From R-RK-3 sp963842775 (GTDB lineage Bacteria; Pseudomonadota; Alphaproteobacteria; Rhizobiales; Rhodomicrobiaceae), in NCBI GenBank assembly GCA_963842775.1, contig CAWJHQ010000010.1, forward strand, positions 124,001 through 188,000: a DNA stretch of 64,000 nt, given 5' to 3'. The notes beneath the pieces are model-generated. The model saw nothing but the letters and a program-made list of their open reading frames with translations. It was not told the DNA's origin and did not search any database. The translations under genes were made by a program, and so were the position numbers. Below are positions 45,374 through 54,199 of the stretch, in pieces. How positions within the stretch are numbered: the first letter of the stretch is position 1; each line of letters starts with the position of its first letter.

Positions 45374-46339
45374 ATGCGACTGCTCCCCTTTAAGCCCGTT
45401 GAACTCGTCCCGCATGGCACGAAATTTTCCTTCGTGTCGCATCAGCGTCTGGCAATCATCGAGACGATCGTTCTGGCGGTGGTCACCGTCGTCCTGCTCT
45501 CCACGATGGGCCTCAATTACGGCATCGATTTTCGCGGCGGCACGCTCATGGAAGTGCGTTTCACCAAAAGCGCGCCCGACCTCATCGATCTGCGGTCGCG
45601 GCTTAACGGCCTCGGGCTAGGGGACGTCCAGATCCAGGAATTCGGTGCGGCCAACGATCTGATGATCCGTGTCGAGGAGCAGCCGGGCGGCGAACCGGCG
45701 CAGCAGGAGGCGGTCCGCAAGGTCCAGGGCGCGCTTGGGCAGGATATCGATCTGCGCCGTACCGAGGTGGTCGGAGCTGTCGTTTCCCAGGAGTTGCTGG
45801 AGTCTTCGGTCATCGCCCTCTCCGTCGCCGCGCTGGGGATTTTTCTCTATCTCTGGTTCAGATTCGAGTGGCAATTCTCGGTAAGCGCCATCGTCGCACT
45901 GCTGCATGATATCGCTTTCACCCTATGCGTCCTGTCGATTTTCCAGATCGATTTCGATTTGACCATCGTCGCGGCGCTGCTCACCCTGATCGGCTATGCG
46001 GTGAACGATACGGTCGTCACATTCGACCGCGTGCGCGAGAATTTGCGCAAATACAAGCAGATGCCGCTGGGCGATCTGATCGACCTGTCCGTCAATGAAA
46101 CGCTCTCCCGTACGGTGATGACGGCGGGCGCGGTGCTGCTCACCGTGTTGTCTCTGTTCCTGTTCGGCGGGGAAGTGATCCGCGGCTTCACCCTGACCAT
46201 GCTGGTCGGCATGGCTGTGAGCAGCTACACCTCCTTCTTCGTCGCAGCGCCGCTGCTTTATACGCTCGGTGCGAAGCGCGACTGGAGTGGTGTCGAGTTG
46301 CCCAAGCCGCGCAGCGGACGCAAGGCTGTGGATGCCTGA
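45374..46339 (+). CDS. secF: Protein translocase subunit SecF
   Basis: Second half of the SecDF motor, 321 residues. LSTMGLNYGIDFRGGTLMEVRF is the conserved SecF D1 motif; the membrane domain has VVGAVVSQELLESSVIALSVAALGIFLYLWFRFEWQFS and YAVNDTVVTFDRVRENLRKYK, with the proton-path aspartate, then SVNETLSRTVMTAGAVLLTVLSLFLFGG. The ATG at 45374 is 8 bp after the secD stop. The frame is intact. Confidence 0.95.
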   Translation: MRLLPFKPVELVPHGTKFSFVSHQRLAIIETIVLAVVTVVLLSTMGLNYGIDFRGGTLMEVRFTKSAPDLIDLRSRLNGLGLGDVQIQEFGAANDLMIRVEEQPGGEPAQQEAVRKVQGALGQDIDLRRTEVVGAVVSQELLESSVIALSVAALGIFLYLWFRFEWQFSVSAIVALLHDIAFTLCVLSIFQIDFDLTIVAALLTLIGYAVNDTVVTFDRVRENLRKYKQMPLGDLIDLSVNETLSRTVMTAGAVLLTVLSLFLFGGEVIRGFTLTMLVGMAVSSYTSFFVAAPLLYTLGAKRDWSGVELPKPRSGRKAVDA

Positions 46340-46345
46340 CGCGCC

Positions 46346-46724
46346 ATGGTGCTTTCCGAACCCCTGCTTCCGGGCCGGGCGCCGATAGCGGGCTACGGGC
46401 GCGGTGTGTTTCGGATCGGTGGCATCGAGCATCGCGGCTCGCTGATGCTGCTGCCACGCGGGGTTTTCGACTGGCCCATCGCCGACGCTGACGCGCTGAC
46501 GGAAGATGCGCTTTCGCCGGTCCTGCAGCGAGGCCGGTAGAGTTGCCTTTCTGCTGCTGGGTACCGGCGCGGCGCAGATTTTCCCGGATCCGCCGCTCCG
46601 CGAGGCCTTCGCGAAGGCCGGCATCGGCCTCGAAGCCATGGACACGGGCGCCGCCTGCCGCACTTATAATGTCCTCCTTTCGGAAGAGCGCGTCTTCGCA
46701 GCGGCCTTGATTGCAGTGCCGTGA
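46346..46724 (+). CDS. Mth938-like domain protein (DUF498 family, one frameshift)
   Basis: A small protein of about 125 residues in the Mth938/NDUFAF3-like family, whose mitochondrial member helps assemble complex I. Seen here are IAGYGRGVFRIGGIEHRGSLMLLPRGVFDWP in the first frame and EAGRVAFLLLGTGAAQIFPDPPLREAFAKAGIGLEAMDTGAACRTYNVLLSEERVFAAALIAV in the next. An extra base near 46529 separates them. It follows secF by 6 bp, a usual neighbour order in alphaproteobacteria. Confidence 0.85.
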
Positions 46725-46832
46725 GCGTCGGTGATCGCCAAAGGCATTTCGCCGAGCAAATGGCCGTTTCTTCTCGGCAAATCGCGCTAATACGGAGAGT
46801 AATGGGAAGCGCAGGACGAGTGAGGACGGATT

Positions 46833-47686
46833 TTGGCACAGGCGGCACAGAGCGATGCGGAGTATGTTCGCGATCGGGTCAGGGCCGGCGACCAGGATCG
46901 CTATTGGGGGGCGCTGCTCGCGCCCGATCGGGTATGCGCCGATCTGCTTGCGCTCTATGCCTTCCATCTGGAAATAGCGCAGATCCCGGAACAGGTCAGC
47001 GAACCGCAGCTTGGTGAGATCAGGCTGGAATGGTGGCGTGAGGCGCTCAGCTCCGCGCTCACCGGCGGCACTGCCGATCACCCGGTGCTGAGACCGCTCG
47101 CGGCGGCTGCGGCCTCTCACGCGCTTTCACCAGCGCTGCTGGAGGGCATGATCACTGCACGAAGCTTCGATCTGGCGCGCGAACCTATGCCCGACTTTGC
47201 AGCCTTGCGGGACTATCTCGCGGCAACGGCCGGGGCCGTTTTCAGGCTAGGAGCGCAAATTGCCGGCGTACCCGACGGAGCCCCAGAAGCCAGCAAGCAC
47301 GCAGCCATTGCCTACGGATTGACGGGTTTGATGCGCGCTCTGCCCTACCATGCGGCGAAGGGACAGATTTTCCTGCCCGCCGACTTGCTGGCCAAGCATG
47401 GGCTGCATCCCCAGATCGTGCTCGATGGTGAGGACAATCAGGATTTGCGCGCCGCGCTGAGGGATTTGCGGCAGCACGCATCCGCCGCGCTCGACGCCGC
47501 GCGGTCTGGCGCTGCGCCCATTTCCCCAGCAAGCGCTCGCGCCTTTTCTGCCGCTTGCGCTTGTCGCATCCCTATCTGAAGGTGCTCGAGGCGCCCGGCC
47601 ATCATCCCTTGCGCGATGTTGCGCAGATCAACCCGCTGATGCGCTATGGGCTGATCTGGCGCGCCCATTTGCGCGGCCGGGTGTAG
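46833..47686 (+). CDS. Phytoene/squalene synthase-family protein (NDUFAF6-like, two frameshifts)
   Basis: The 280-residue protein belongs to the trans-isoprenyl synthase superfamily: VRAGDQDRYWGALLAPDRVCADLLALYAFHLEIAQIPEQVSEPQLGEIRLEWWREAL aligns with its first half. The first Asp-rich motif is absent, which fits the NDUFAF6-like branch rather than a true synthase. Extra bases near 47532 and 47569 break the end; the corrected C-terminus is LAPFLPLALV, PYLKVLEAPGHHPLRDVAQINPLMRYGLIWRAHLRGRV. The start is TTG at 46833. Its neighbour is an NDUFAF3-like gene, another complex I assembly homologue. Confidence 0.85.
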
Positions 47687-47703
47687 GCCCGCTTGCCTTC
47701 GCC

Positions 47704-49118
47704 TCAAGCCGATCTGCGCAAGGGCGCCGCACCGAGCCACTCCTCCAGATCGCGCAGTGCGCGCACCGACAGCGCCCGTTTGCGCGAAACGGTCTTGTCG
47801 CGGCCCTTGAGGCGCTTGCCGTCCTCCGGACGCGGCGTCTCGATTGGCGGGAAGAGGCCGTAATTGATATTCATCGGCTGGAAACTGCGCGTGCCGGGAT
47901 CATCCGCCGCCAGATGTCCGCCTGTGATATGCGCGACCAGCGCGCCAAGAGCGGTGGTCGTCGGCGGTGCTGTCAGCGCGTTGCCGAGCCGCTCGGCAGC
48001 CGCGAAACGGCCCGTGATCAGCCCGATGGCGGCGGATTCGACATAGCCCTCCACGCCCGTCACCTGCCCCGCAAAGCGCAGGCGCGGCGCCGCCTTCAGC
48101 CGCATGAGCGGATCGAGCAGCTTCGGGCTGTTGAGGAAGGTGTTGCGATGGATGCCGCCGAGCCGGGCGAATTCCGCCTTCTCCAGGCCGGGGATCATCC
48201 GGAAAATGCGCGACTGCTCGCCATATTTCAGCTTGGTCTGGAAGCCGACCATGTTCCACAGCGTGCCGAGCGCATTGTCCTGGCGCAATTGCACCACCGC
48301 ATAGGGGCGGGCCTCGGGATTGTGCGGGTTGGTGAGGCCTACCGGCTTCATCGGGCCGAAGCGCAGTGTCTCCGCGCCGCGTTCAGCCATGACCTCGATG
48401 GGCAGGCAGCCCTCGAAATAGGGCGTATTGCGCTCCCATTCGTGGAACTCGGTCTTTTCCGCCGGCCAGCAGCGCCGCGATGAAGGCGCCATATTCGTCG
48501 CGGTCCATCGGGCAATTGATGTAGTCGGCGCCGGTGCCGCTCGGGCCGGTCTTGTCGTAGCGGGACTGCATCCAGCAGATGTCCATATCGACGCTTTCGC
48601 GATGCACGATCGGGGCGATGGCGTCGAAAAAGGCCAGCGAATCCTCGCCGGTAAGCGCCTGGATGGCGCTGCCGAGGGCAGGGGAGGTGAGGGGGCCGGT
48701 CGCGATGATGACGCTGTCCCAGTCTTCCGGCGGCAGGCCCGCGACCTCGCCGCGTTCCAGCGTGATCAGCGGGTGCGCCGAAATGCGCTCCGTCACCTCG
48801 GCGGAAAAGCCGTCCCGATCCACCGCCAGCGCGCCGCCCGCCGGGAGCTTATGCGCGTCGCCCGCCGCCATGATCAGCGAGCCGCAGCGGCGCATTTCCT
48901 CATGCAGAAGCCCGACGGCGTTGGTTTCCCACTCATCGGAGCGGAAGGAATTGGAGCAGACCAGTTCGGCGAAGCCGCCGGTCTTATGCGCCTCGGTCAT
49001 GCGCTCGGGGCGCATTTCGTGCAGGATGACGGGTACGCCGGCCTCGGCGATCTGCCAGGCCGCTTCCGAACCGGCAAGCCCGCCGCCGATCACGTGTAAT
49101 GGGATTTATTGTTGCCAT
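47704..49118 (-). CDS. trmFO: tRNA m5U54 methyltransferase TrmFO (two frameshifts)
   Basis: Folate- and FAD-dependent enzyme that methylates U54 of tRNA. The dinucleotide site is HVIGGGLAGSEAAWQIAE, followed by GGFAELVCSNSFRSDEWETNAVGLLHEEMRR. The second half has EWERNTPYFEGCLPIEVMAERG, ARPYAVVQLRQDNALGTLWNMVGFQTKLKYGEQ and GHLAADDPGTRSFQPMNINYGLFPP. Two extra bases break it: at about 48460 (before EKTEFHEWERN) and at 49097, right after the start region. Removing the latter gives the natural N-terminus MATINPIHVIGGGLAGSE from ATG 49118. Corrected length is about 470 residues. Confidence 0.92.
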
Positions 49119-49226
49119 GACGCGACAACCTAAGTGAAAAGCCACCTGCGCTCAATGGCTGCCTTCTCAATGCCCAACAGCCGATGCTATAGAAGCAAAA
49201 AGCAGGATAGCGCGCATGGGCAGGCG

Positions 49227-49878
49227 ATGTTGATACGCACCTTTTTGGTTTTAATCACTTCGCTATTCGGCTTGGCCGCCTGCACCTTCGAGCGCGACGG
49301 TCCTCCCGCTGAGCATTTCCAGGAATTCAAATCGCGCGAGCCGCGCCGGAAGCACGGCTTTTGTCTGCCACGCCTATGGCTGCGCGATGCAGTCTCCCGT
49401 GAAGTTCGGCCCGGCGCAGGTCAAGGAAATCTCCGAGCTGATGCGCAAGACCAAGAAGGCCGATACGCCCTTCGAAGAGCGTCGGGCCATCGCCTATGCG
49501 ATCGGTTGGATGGAGCGCTATGTCGGCGACAAGATCGGTACTTCGGCGGACCGGCCCGGTATGGAATTCAACGGATCGGGCGATGCGACCCAGCAGGACT
49601 GCGTCGACGAGGCCACCAACACCACCAGCTATCTCCTGGTGCTGCAGAGCAATGGTCTGCTGAAGCACCACACGGTCGGGCGGCCCTTCTCCAAGGGAAA
49701 TATTCTGCTCGGCGTTTCCAACTGGCCGCATTGGACGGCGGTGCTATGGGAAAACGGCAATAAGCAGAAATGGGCGGTGGATTCCTGGATCTACGCCAAT
49801 GGCGAGAACCCGGTCGTCGTCGAAGCCGAGAAGTGGTACACGAAGGATTTGAACAACCTGCCCGCGCCGCGCACCTGA
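49227..49878 (+). CDS. Conserved hypothetical lipoprotein (one frameshift)
   Basis: The N-terminus MLIRTFLVLITSLFGLAACTFERDG is a lipoprotein signal with lipobox LAAC. The frame breaks at about 49345; the remainder reads TAFVCHAYGCAMQSPVKFGPAQVKEI, then NGSGDATQQDCVDEATNTTSYLLVLQSNGLLKHHTVGRPFSKGNIL and WPHWTAVLWENGNKQKWAVDSWIYANGENPVVVEAEKWY. The Cys-His-x4-Cys opening and the QQDCVDE...W.HWTAVLW...WAVDSW layout suggest an unassigned Cys/His domain resembling cysteine peptidase or NlpC-like folds, but I cannot name a family. Divergent from trmFO. About 216 residues. Confidence 0.75.
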
Positions 49879-49951
49879 TTTCGCTGCCGCTTGGCCGAGT
49901 TTAGCGGTCGCTTTCTAAAACTCGGCGGTTTGGCGAGGCGCTTTTCCTGGT

Positions 49952-50004
49952 ATTCCAGCGCTTGTTCTGTTTGTTCCAGCCATTGTTCTGGTTATTCCAG
50001 CGCC
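49952..50004. repeat. 21-bp tandem repeat, 2.5 copies
   Basis: Units at 49952-49972 (ATTCCAGCGCTTGTTCTGTT), 49973-49993 (GTTCCAGCCATTGTTCTGGT) and a partial third from 49994 (ATTCCAGCGCC). They straddle the 3' end and stop codon of the dioxygenase gene. In the gene direction the unit encodes residues around the C-terminal PALE; beyond the stop it is noncoding. Confidence 0.6.
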
Positions 50005-50924
50005 GGCAAGACAGCTTCGATCTCCGCCCGTCTCGCCTCCAAAGCGGGCGGCAGCTTCAGCGAGCGCCCGAGTTCGGCGGGCGCCTCGTCGATGGCGAAG
50101 CCAGGCTCATCGGTGGCGATCTCGAACAGAATGCCGCCGGGCTCGCGGAAATAGACCGAGCGGAAATAATTGCGGTCCATCTGTTCGGTTGTGCGGATGC
50201 GGTGGTTTTCGGCCAGCTTCTTGACCATCTCGGCCTGAGTTTCGTCGTTCGGCGCGCGGAACGCGATGTGATGCACCGAACCGGCGCCCATGCGTGCGGG
50301 CAGGAATCCGCCCGCCGCGCGAATGTCGACGATGCCGCCGATTTCGGTGCCTTCGGCGCGGAAGCGGATGAGCGAGCCTTCGCGCCCGGCTTCGGCAAAG
50401 CCGAGCACATCCGTGAGGACGGCCCCTGTCGGGCCGGCATCCTCCAGCAGCAGGCTCACGCCATGGAAGCCGCGTATCGCGTTTTCGGCCGCGACGCCGT
50501 CACCGGTCCAGCCGGGCGTCGCCTCGATGCCCTTGATGCCGATGAGCGCAAGCCGCATGCCATCGGGGTCCTTGAAGGGCAGGGCGGTTTCACCGAACCG
50601 CTTCACGGGCGTCTCATGCGGGATGCCGAGTTCGATGAAGCGATGCGTCCAAAAGCCGATCGCGCTTTCCGGCACGCGGAACATGGTTTCCTGCGTTTCG
50701 CCCACGCCGAGCCGTCCCGGAGCGACATGCGCCCAGGGGAAGAAAGTCAGGATCGTGCCCGGCTGCCCGTTTTCGTCGCCATAATAGAGATGGTAGGTGC
50801 CCGGATCGTCGAAATTGACGGTGCGCTTGACCAGACGCATGCCGAGCGCCTTGGTGTAGAACTCCAGGTTCCGCCGCGCCGGGCCGGCGATGGCGGTTAC
50901 GTGATGGATGCCGTTGCTTGTCAT
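49992..50924 (-). CDS. Ring-cleaving dioxygenase, VOC superfamily (MhqO/CatE-like)
   Basis: A 310-residue extradiol-type dioxygenase with paired glyoxalase/VOC modules. GIHHVTAIAGPARRNLEFYTKALGMRLVKRTVNFDDP is the family N-terminus. Likely iron ligands are His7 or His8, the histidines of SVHHIAFRAP, and the glutamate in GGILFEIATDEPGF. Relatives open hydroquinone or catechol rings in the response to electrophilic quinones. It is divergent from a DoxX gene followed by a LysR gene, and the pair DoxX plus this dioxygenase resembles catDE of Bacillus. Substrate is inference. Confidence 0.85.
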   Translation of the reverse strand: MTSNGIHHVTAIAGPARRNLEFYTKALGMRLVKRTVNFDDPGTYHLYYGDENGQPGTILTFFPWAHVAPGRLGVGETQETMFRVPESAIGFWTHRFIELGIPHETPVKRFGETALPFKDPDGMRLALIGIKGIEATPGWTGDGVAAENAIRGFHGVSLLLEDAGPTGAVLTDVLGFAEAGREGSLIRFRAEGTEIGGIVDIRAAGGFLPARMGAGSVHHIAFRAPNDETQAEMVKKLAENHRIRTTEQMDRNYFRSVYFREPGGILFEIATDEPGFAIDEAPAELGRSLKLPPALEARRAEIEAVLPALE

Positions 50925-51008
50925 GGATAAGTCCTTTGGCGAGGGATGTTTCGCAATTCATTGCCTTCAGAAATAGGGCGAGGAGGCGAAGAAGCAATCG
51001 GTACAACA

Positions 51009-51040
51009 TTGCGCTGATCGCAATTTAGTTATTGCAATAA
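51009..51040. promoter_or_regulatory. Candidate operator: two palindromes between dioxygenase and doxX
   Basis: Two perfect palindromes lie side by side in the divergent gap: TTGCG-N5-CGCAA at 51009-51023, which contains the T-N11-A spacing of LysR-type boxes, and TTATTGCAATAA at 51029-51040. They are about 85 bp from the dioxygenase start and 75 bp from the doxX start. The LysR-type regulator encoded just downstream is the obvious candidate to bind. Confidence 0.5.
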
Positions 51041-51112
51041 ACCAGATTGAATTGCATTTTGGAAAGAGCCAATCTCCTCGCAGCAGCAACCAAACGGTAT
51101 CGGGAGATTTCA

Positions 51113-51547
51113 ATGATCGACAACAAACTTGCCCCTTACGGCGCCTTCGTCTTGCGCGCGGCGCTGGGCCTCATGTTCCTCGCTCACGCCTATCTCAAAG
51201 TTGGGGTGTTCGGCGTCGCCGGCTTCGAGGGTTTCCTGGCGCAATCGGGATTGCCGACTGTTCTCGCCTGGCCCATCATCATCGGTGAAGTACTGGGCGG
51301 CATGGCGATCCTCACGGGCTTCTACAGCCGCGTGGTTTCGGTCGCCTTGCTGCCGGTCTTGCTCGGCGCGCTCGTCATTCATGCTCCCAATGGCTGGGTG
51401 TTCAACGCTCCCAATGGCGGTTGGGAATATCCTGCGTTTCTGGCGGTCGCCGCGCTCGCCCACGCGCTGATCGGCGAAGGGGCGTTTGCCCTGAAGCCGC
51501 TTTCCCTTTCCAGTAACGGCGCGAACTATGCTAGTCGCGCAGCATAA
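51113..51547 (+). CDS. DoxX-family membrane protein
   Basis: A 144-residue protein with four membrane helices. APYGAFVLRAALGLMFLAHAYLK is the DoxX-type first helix, and IIIGEVLGGMAILTGFYSRVVSVALLPVLLGAL the second and third. DoxX proteins act as quinone reductase or thiosulfate-linked membrane partners and often accompany ring-cleaving dioxygenases in quinone stress. The ATG at 51113 (MIDNKLAPYG) is preceded by GGGAGA. The divergent dioxygenase and the downstream LysR gene complete the module. Confidence 0.87.
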   Translation: MIDNKLAPYGAFVLRAALGLMFLAHAYLKVGVFGVAGFEGFLAQSGLPTVLAWPIIIGEVLGGMAILTGFYSRVVSVALLPVLLGALVIHAPNGWVFNAPNGGWEYPAFLAVAALAHALIGEGAFALKPLSLSSNGANYASRAA

Positions 51548-51637
51548 ATTTCAACATCGGAGACTTCGCCGGTTGCGCTCGAACAGCGTGGCCGGCGAAG
51601 TCGTTTCCCCGTGCCGCACGGGAGGCAAGGCAAGCTG

Positions 51638-52555
51638 ATGCACGGTGCCAAACCCCTCGCCTGGGACGACCTCCGGCTCGTCAAGGCCATCGCCGAAGCG
51701 CGCAATCTGCCCACAGCCGCGACCTGGATCGGCGTCAACCACTCAACGGCGTTCCGGCGGCTGAAGCAGATCGAGGAGACGCTGGGCCTCGCATTGTTCG
51801 AAAAGCATCGCAGCGGCTACACGCTGACCGCCGCCGGCGAGGAGATTGCCGCGCTTGCGGCTCGGGTGGACGAGGATGTCGCCGCCGTGACCCGCAAGCT
51901 CGCAGGCCAGGACGTCGCGCCCTCGGGCGAATTGCGCATCGCGACCAACGATTCGCTGCTGACCGATCTGCTGACGCCCCTGTTCGCCGCATTCCGCGAG
52001 CGTTATCCCGATGTCCGCCTCGACATTCTCATCAGCAATCAGGCGCTGAATTTGGCGAAACGCGACGCCGATGTCGCGATCCGTGCCACCGACAATCCGC
52101 CGGAGAATCTGATCGGCCGCCGAGCGGCGCGCATCGCCTGGGCGCTTTACGGGCGGGCAGGCGATTTTCCTGATGGCATTCCCGCGGAGCCCGCCATCTT
52201 GAAGGCGAAAAACTGGGTGTCGATCGGCGAACAATTGGGTGGGTTGAAGGTCGTGAAATGGATCGTGGCGAACATTCCGCCGGAGCGCGTCGCCTATAAG
52301 GTTAACACGGTGCTTGGCCTGGCTGAGGCCGTGGAAGCGGGCGTGGGCATCGGCTATCTGCCCTGCTTCATCGGCGACGCCAGGCCGTCCCTCATGCGTC
52401 TCGCGCCGCCTGAGCCGGAATTCGGCTCGGACCTGTGGCTCCTGACCCACCCGGATTTGCGGCATTCGGCGCGCGTGCGCGTCTTCCTGGATTTCCTCGC
52501 GGCGCAAATCGCCAAGCGCCGCAGCTTTATCGACGGCAGCGGCATCGAGCGATAA
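51638..52555 (+). CDS. LysR-family transcriptional regulator
   Basis: A 305-residue regulator. The N-terminal winged HTH is LAWDDLRLVKAIAEARNLPTAATWIGVNHSTAFRRLKQIEETLGLALFEKHRSGYTLTAAGEE; the C-terminal periplasmic-binding-like domain senses an effector (LRIATNDSLLTDLLTPLFAAFRERYPDVRLDI). The HTH spacing is of the group that often controls quinone or oxidative stress genes. The ATG at 51638 is chosen, 90 bp after doxX. Probable targets are doxX and the dioxygenase. Confidence 0.88.
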   Translation: MHGAKPLAWDDLRLVKAIAEARNLPTAATWIGVNHSTAFRRLKQIEETLGLALFEKHRSGYTLTAAGEEIAALAARVDEDVAAVTRKLAGQDVAPSGELRIATNDSLLTDLLTPLFAAFRERYPDVRLDILISNQALNLAKRDADVAIRATDNPPENLIGRRAARIAWALYGRAGDFPDGIPAEPAILKAKNWVSIGEQLGGLKVVKWIVANIPPERVAYKVNTVLGLAEAVEAGVGIGYLPCFIGDARPSLMRLAPPEPEFGSDLWLLTHPDLRHSARVRVFLDFLAAQIAKRRSFIDGSGIER

Positions 52556-52627
52556 GGCGACAGCGCGCGCTTGCACGAGATCTGGGTGAAGCGACGAGAG
52601 AACAAGTCTTTCGCAGAAGATGAGGCG

Positions 52628-54199
52628 CTATGGCAGTGGCAGGGCCTCCAGCTCGCGCAGCGTCTTGCCGGTTACCCCGTCCACCTCCAGCAATTTGACC
52701 CGGTGGCCCCAGAGCTGGGCGAGATGCTGCAAGGTGCGGTCGCAATCATGCTTGCTGAGCAGCCGTCCCCGGCGGACGGTGTGGCTCAGCGTCAGGCGGC
52801 GAGTGCTGCTCAGATCGGCGTCGATGATGCGGATGTCGGGGTCCTGGACGCTGGCGTCATAATGGCGGGCAAGCATCCGCCGGATCTCGCGATAGCCGTT
52901 TTCATTATGGATCGCCGTCACTTCCAGTTCAGGATCTTCATGGTCGTCGTGCAGCGCGAACAGCCGCAGGTCGCGAATGACCGTGGGGCTGAGGAACTGG
53001 AGCACGAAGCTTTCGTCGCGATAATCGGCCCAGGCATGCTTCAGCGTACCCATGGCGTCGCCATTGCCGGCGAAATCGGGGAACCAGTCGCGATCCTCCT
53101 GTGTCGGATCCTCGCAGATGCGTTTGATGTCGCGCATCATGGCGAAGCCGAGCGCGTAAGGGTTGATGCCGCCATAGCGCTGATCGTCGAAGCCGGGCTG
53201 CATGACCACCGAGGAATGCAGATGCAAGGCCTCCAGCATGGCGCCTTCGGTCAGCAGCCCGCGCTCATACATCCGGTTCAGGATTTCGTAGTGGACGAAT
53301 GTGGCGCAGCCCTCGTTCATCATCTTGGTCTGCCGCTGCGGGTAGAAATACTGCCCGAGAATGCGGATGATGCGGATCAGTTCGCGTTGCCAGTCCTTGA
53401 GGCGCGGGGCGTGCTTCTCAAGGAAATAGAGGACATTTTCCTCCGGCAGGCCGAGGCCCTGCTCCTCCATCGCATCGGCCGCAGCCGAGGTCTCCTGCTC
53501 CAGCATGGTAATCGGACGCTTCGGAACGGTCCGGTAAATATCGTCATAGGTGGCTTCCTCATGCTCCTTGCGGTTCTTTTTGCGCTGAGCGACACGCATG
53601 GATTTCGAGGAAACTGGAATTTTGGGATACCGGCTTATGCCTTGCCGCATCAGAGCATGGGCGGCATCGAGGATGGTTTCGACGTCCTCGACCCCGTGGC
53701 GCTCCTCGCATTCCTTTACATAATCTTTCGCAAAGGCGAGGTAATCCAGAATTGTGTCCGCGTTGGTCCATTGGCGGAACAGATAGTTGTTCTTGAAGAA
53801 GTGGTTATGCCCGAATGCCGCGTGCGCGATCACCAATGTCTGGGTGGTGATCGAATTTTCTTCCATCAGATAGTTGATGCAAGGGTTGGAGTTGACGACC
53901 AACTCGTAAGCGAGCGAACGCATGCCGCGCCGGTAGCTCATCTGTTCCTGCGCGAAATGCTTGCCGAACGACCAGTGCCGGTACATCAGCGGCATACCTG
54001 TCGAGGTATAGGCGTCCAGCATCTGTTCCGCGGTGATGATCTCGATCTGGTTCGGATAGACATCCAGCTTCAGCTCGCGGAGCGCCACCTTTTCGACCTG
54101 TTCATAGACGGTCTGCAGCAGGTCGAAATTCCACTCGGCACCTTCGAAGAGCGGCTTGGTCTTGCTGCTGCGCTTCCGGACTTTCGGCGTCGTGTCCAT
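52628..54199 (-). CDS. SpoVR family protein
   Basis: A 523-residue member of the SpoVR/YcgB family, known from Bacillus spore cortex work and from enteric stress regulons, of unknown biochemical activity. Hallmarks are YRHWSFGKHFAQEQMSYRRGMRSLAYELVVNSNPCINYLMEEN and MMNEGCATFVHYEILNRMYERGLLTEGAMLEALHLHSSVV. It is the third gene of a prkA-yeaH-spoVR run on the minus strand and starts right after the yeaH stop. The frame is intact. Confidence 0.93.
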   Translation of the reverse strand: MDTTPKVRKRSSKTKPLFEGAEWNFDLLQTVYEQVEKVALRELKLDVYPNQIEIITAEQMLDAYTSTGMPLMYRHWSFGKHFAQEQMSYRRGMRSLAYELVVNSNPCINYLMEENSITTQTLVIAHAAFGHNHFFKNNYLFRQWTNADTILDYLAFAKDYVKECEERHGVEDVETILDAAHALMRQGISRYPKIPVSSKSMRVAQRKKNRKEHEEATYDDIYRTVPKRPITMLEQETSAAADAMEEQGLGLPEENVLYFLEKHAPRLKDWQRELIRIIRILGQYFYPQRQTKMMNEGCATFVHYEILNRMYERGLLTEGAMLEALHLHSSVVMQPGFDDQRYGGINPYALGFAMMRDIKRICEDPTQEDRDWFPDFAGNGDAMGTLKHAWADYRDESFVLQFLSPTVIRDLRLFALHDDHEDPELEVTAIHNENGYREIRRMLARHYDASVQDPDIRIIDADLSSTRRLTLSHTVRRGRLLSKHDCDRTLQHLAQLWGHRVKLLEVDGVTGKTLRELEALPLP

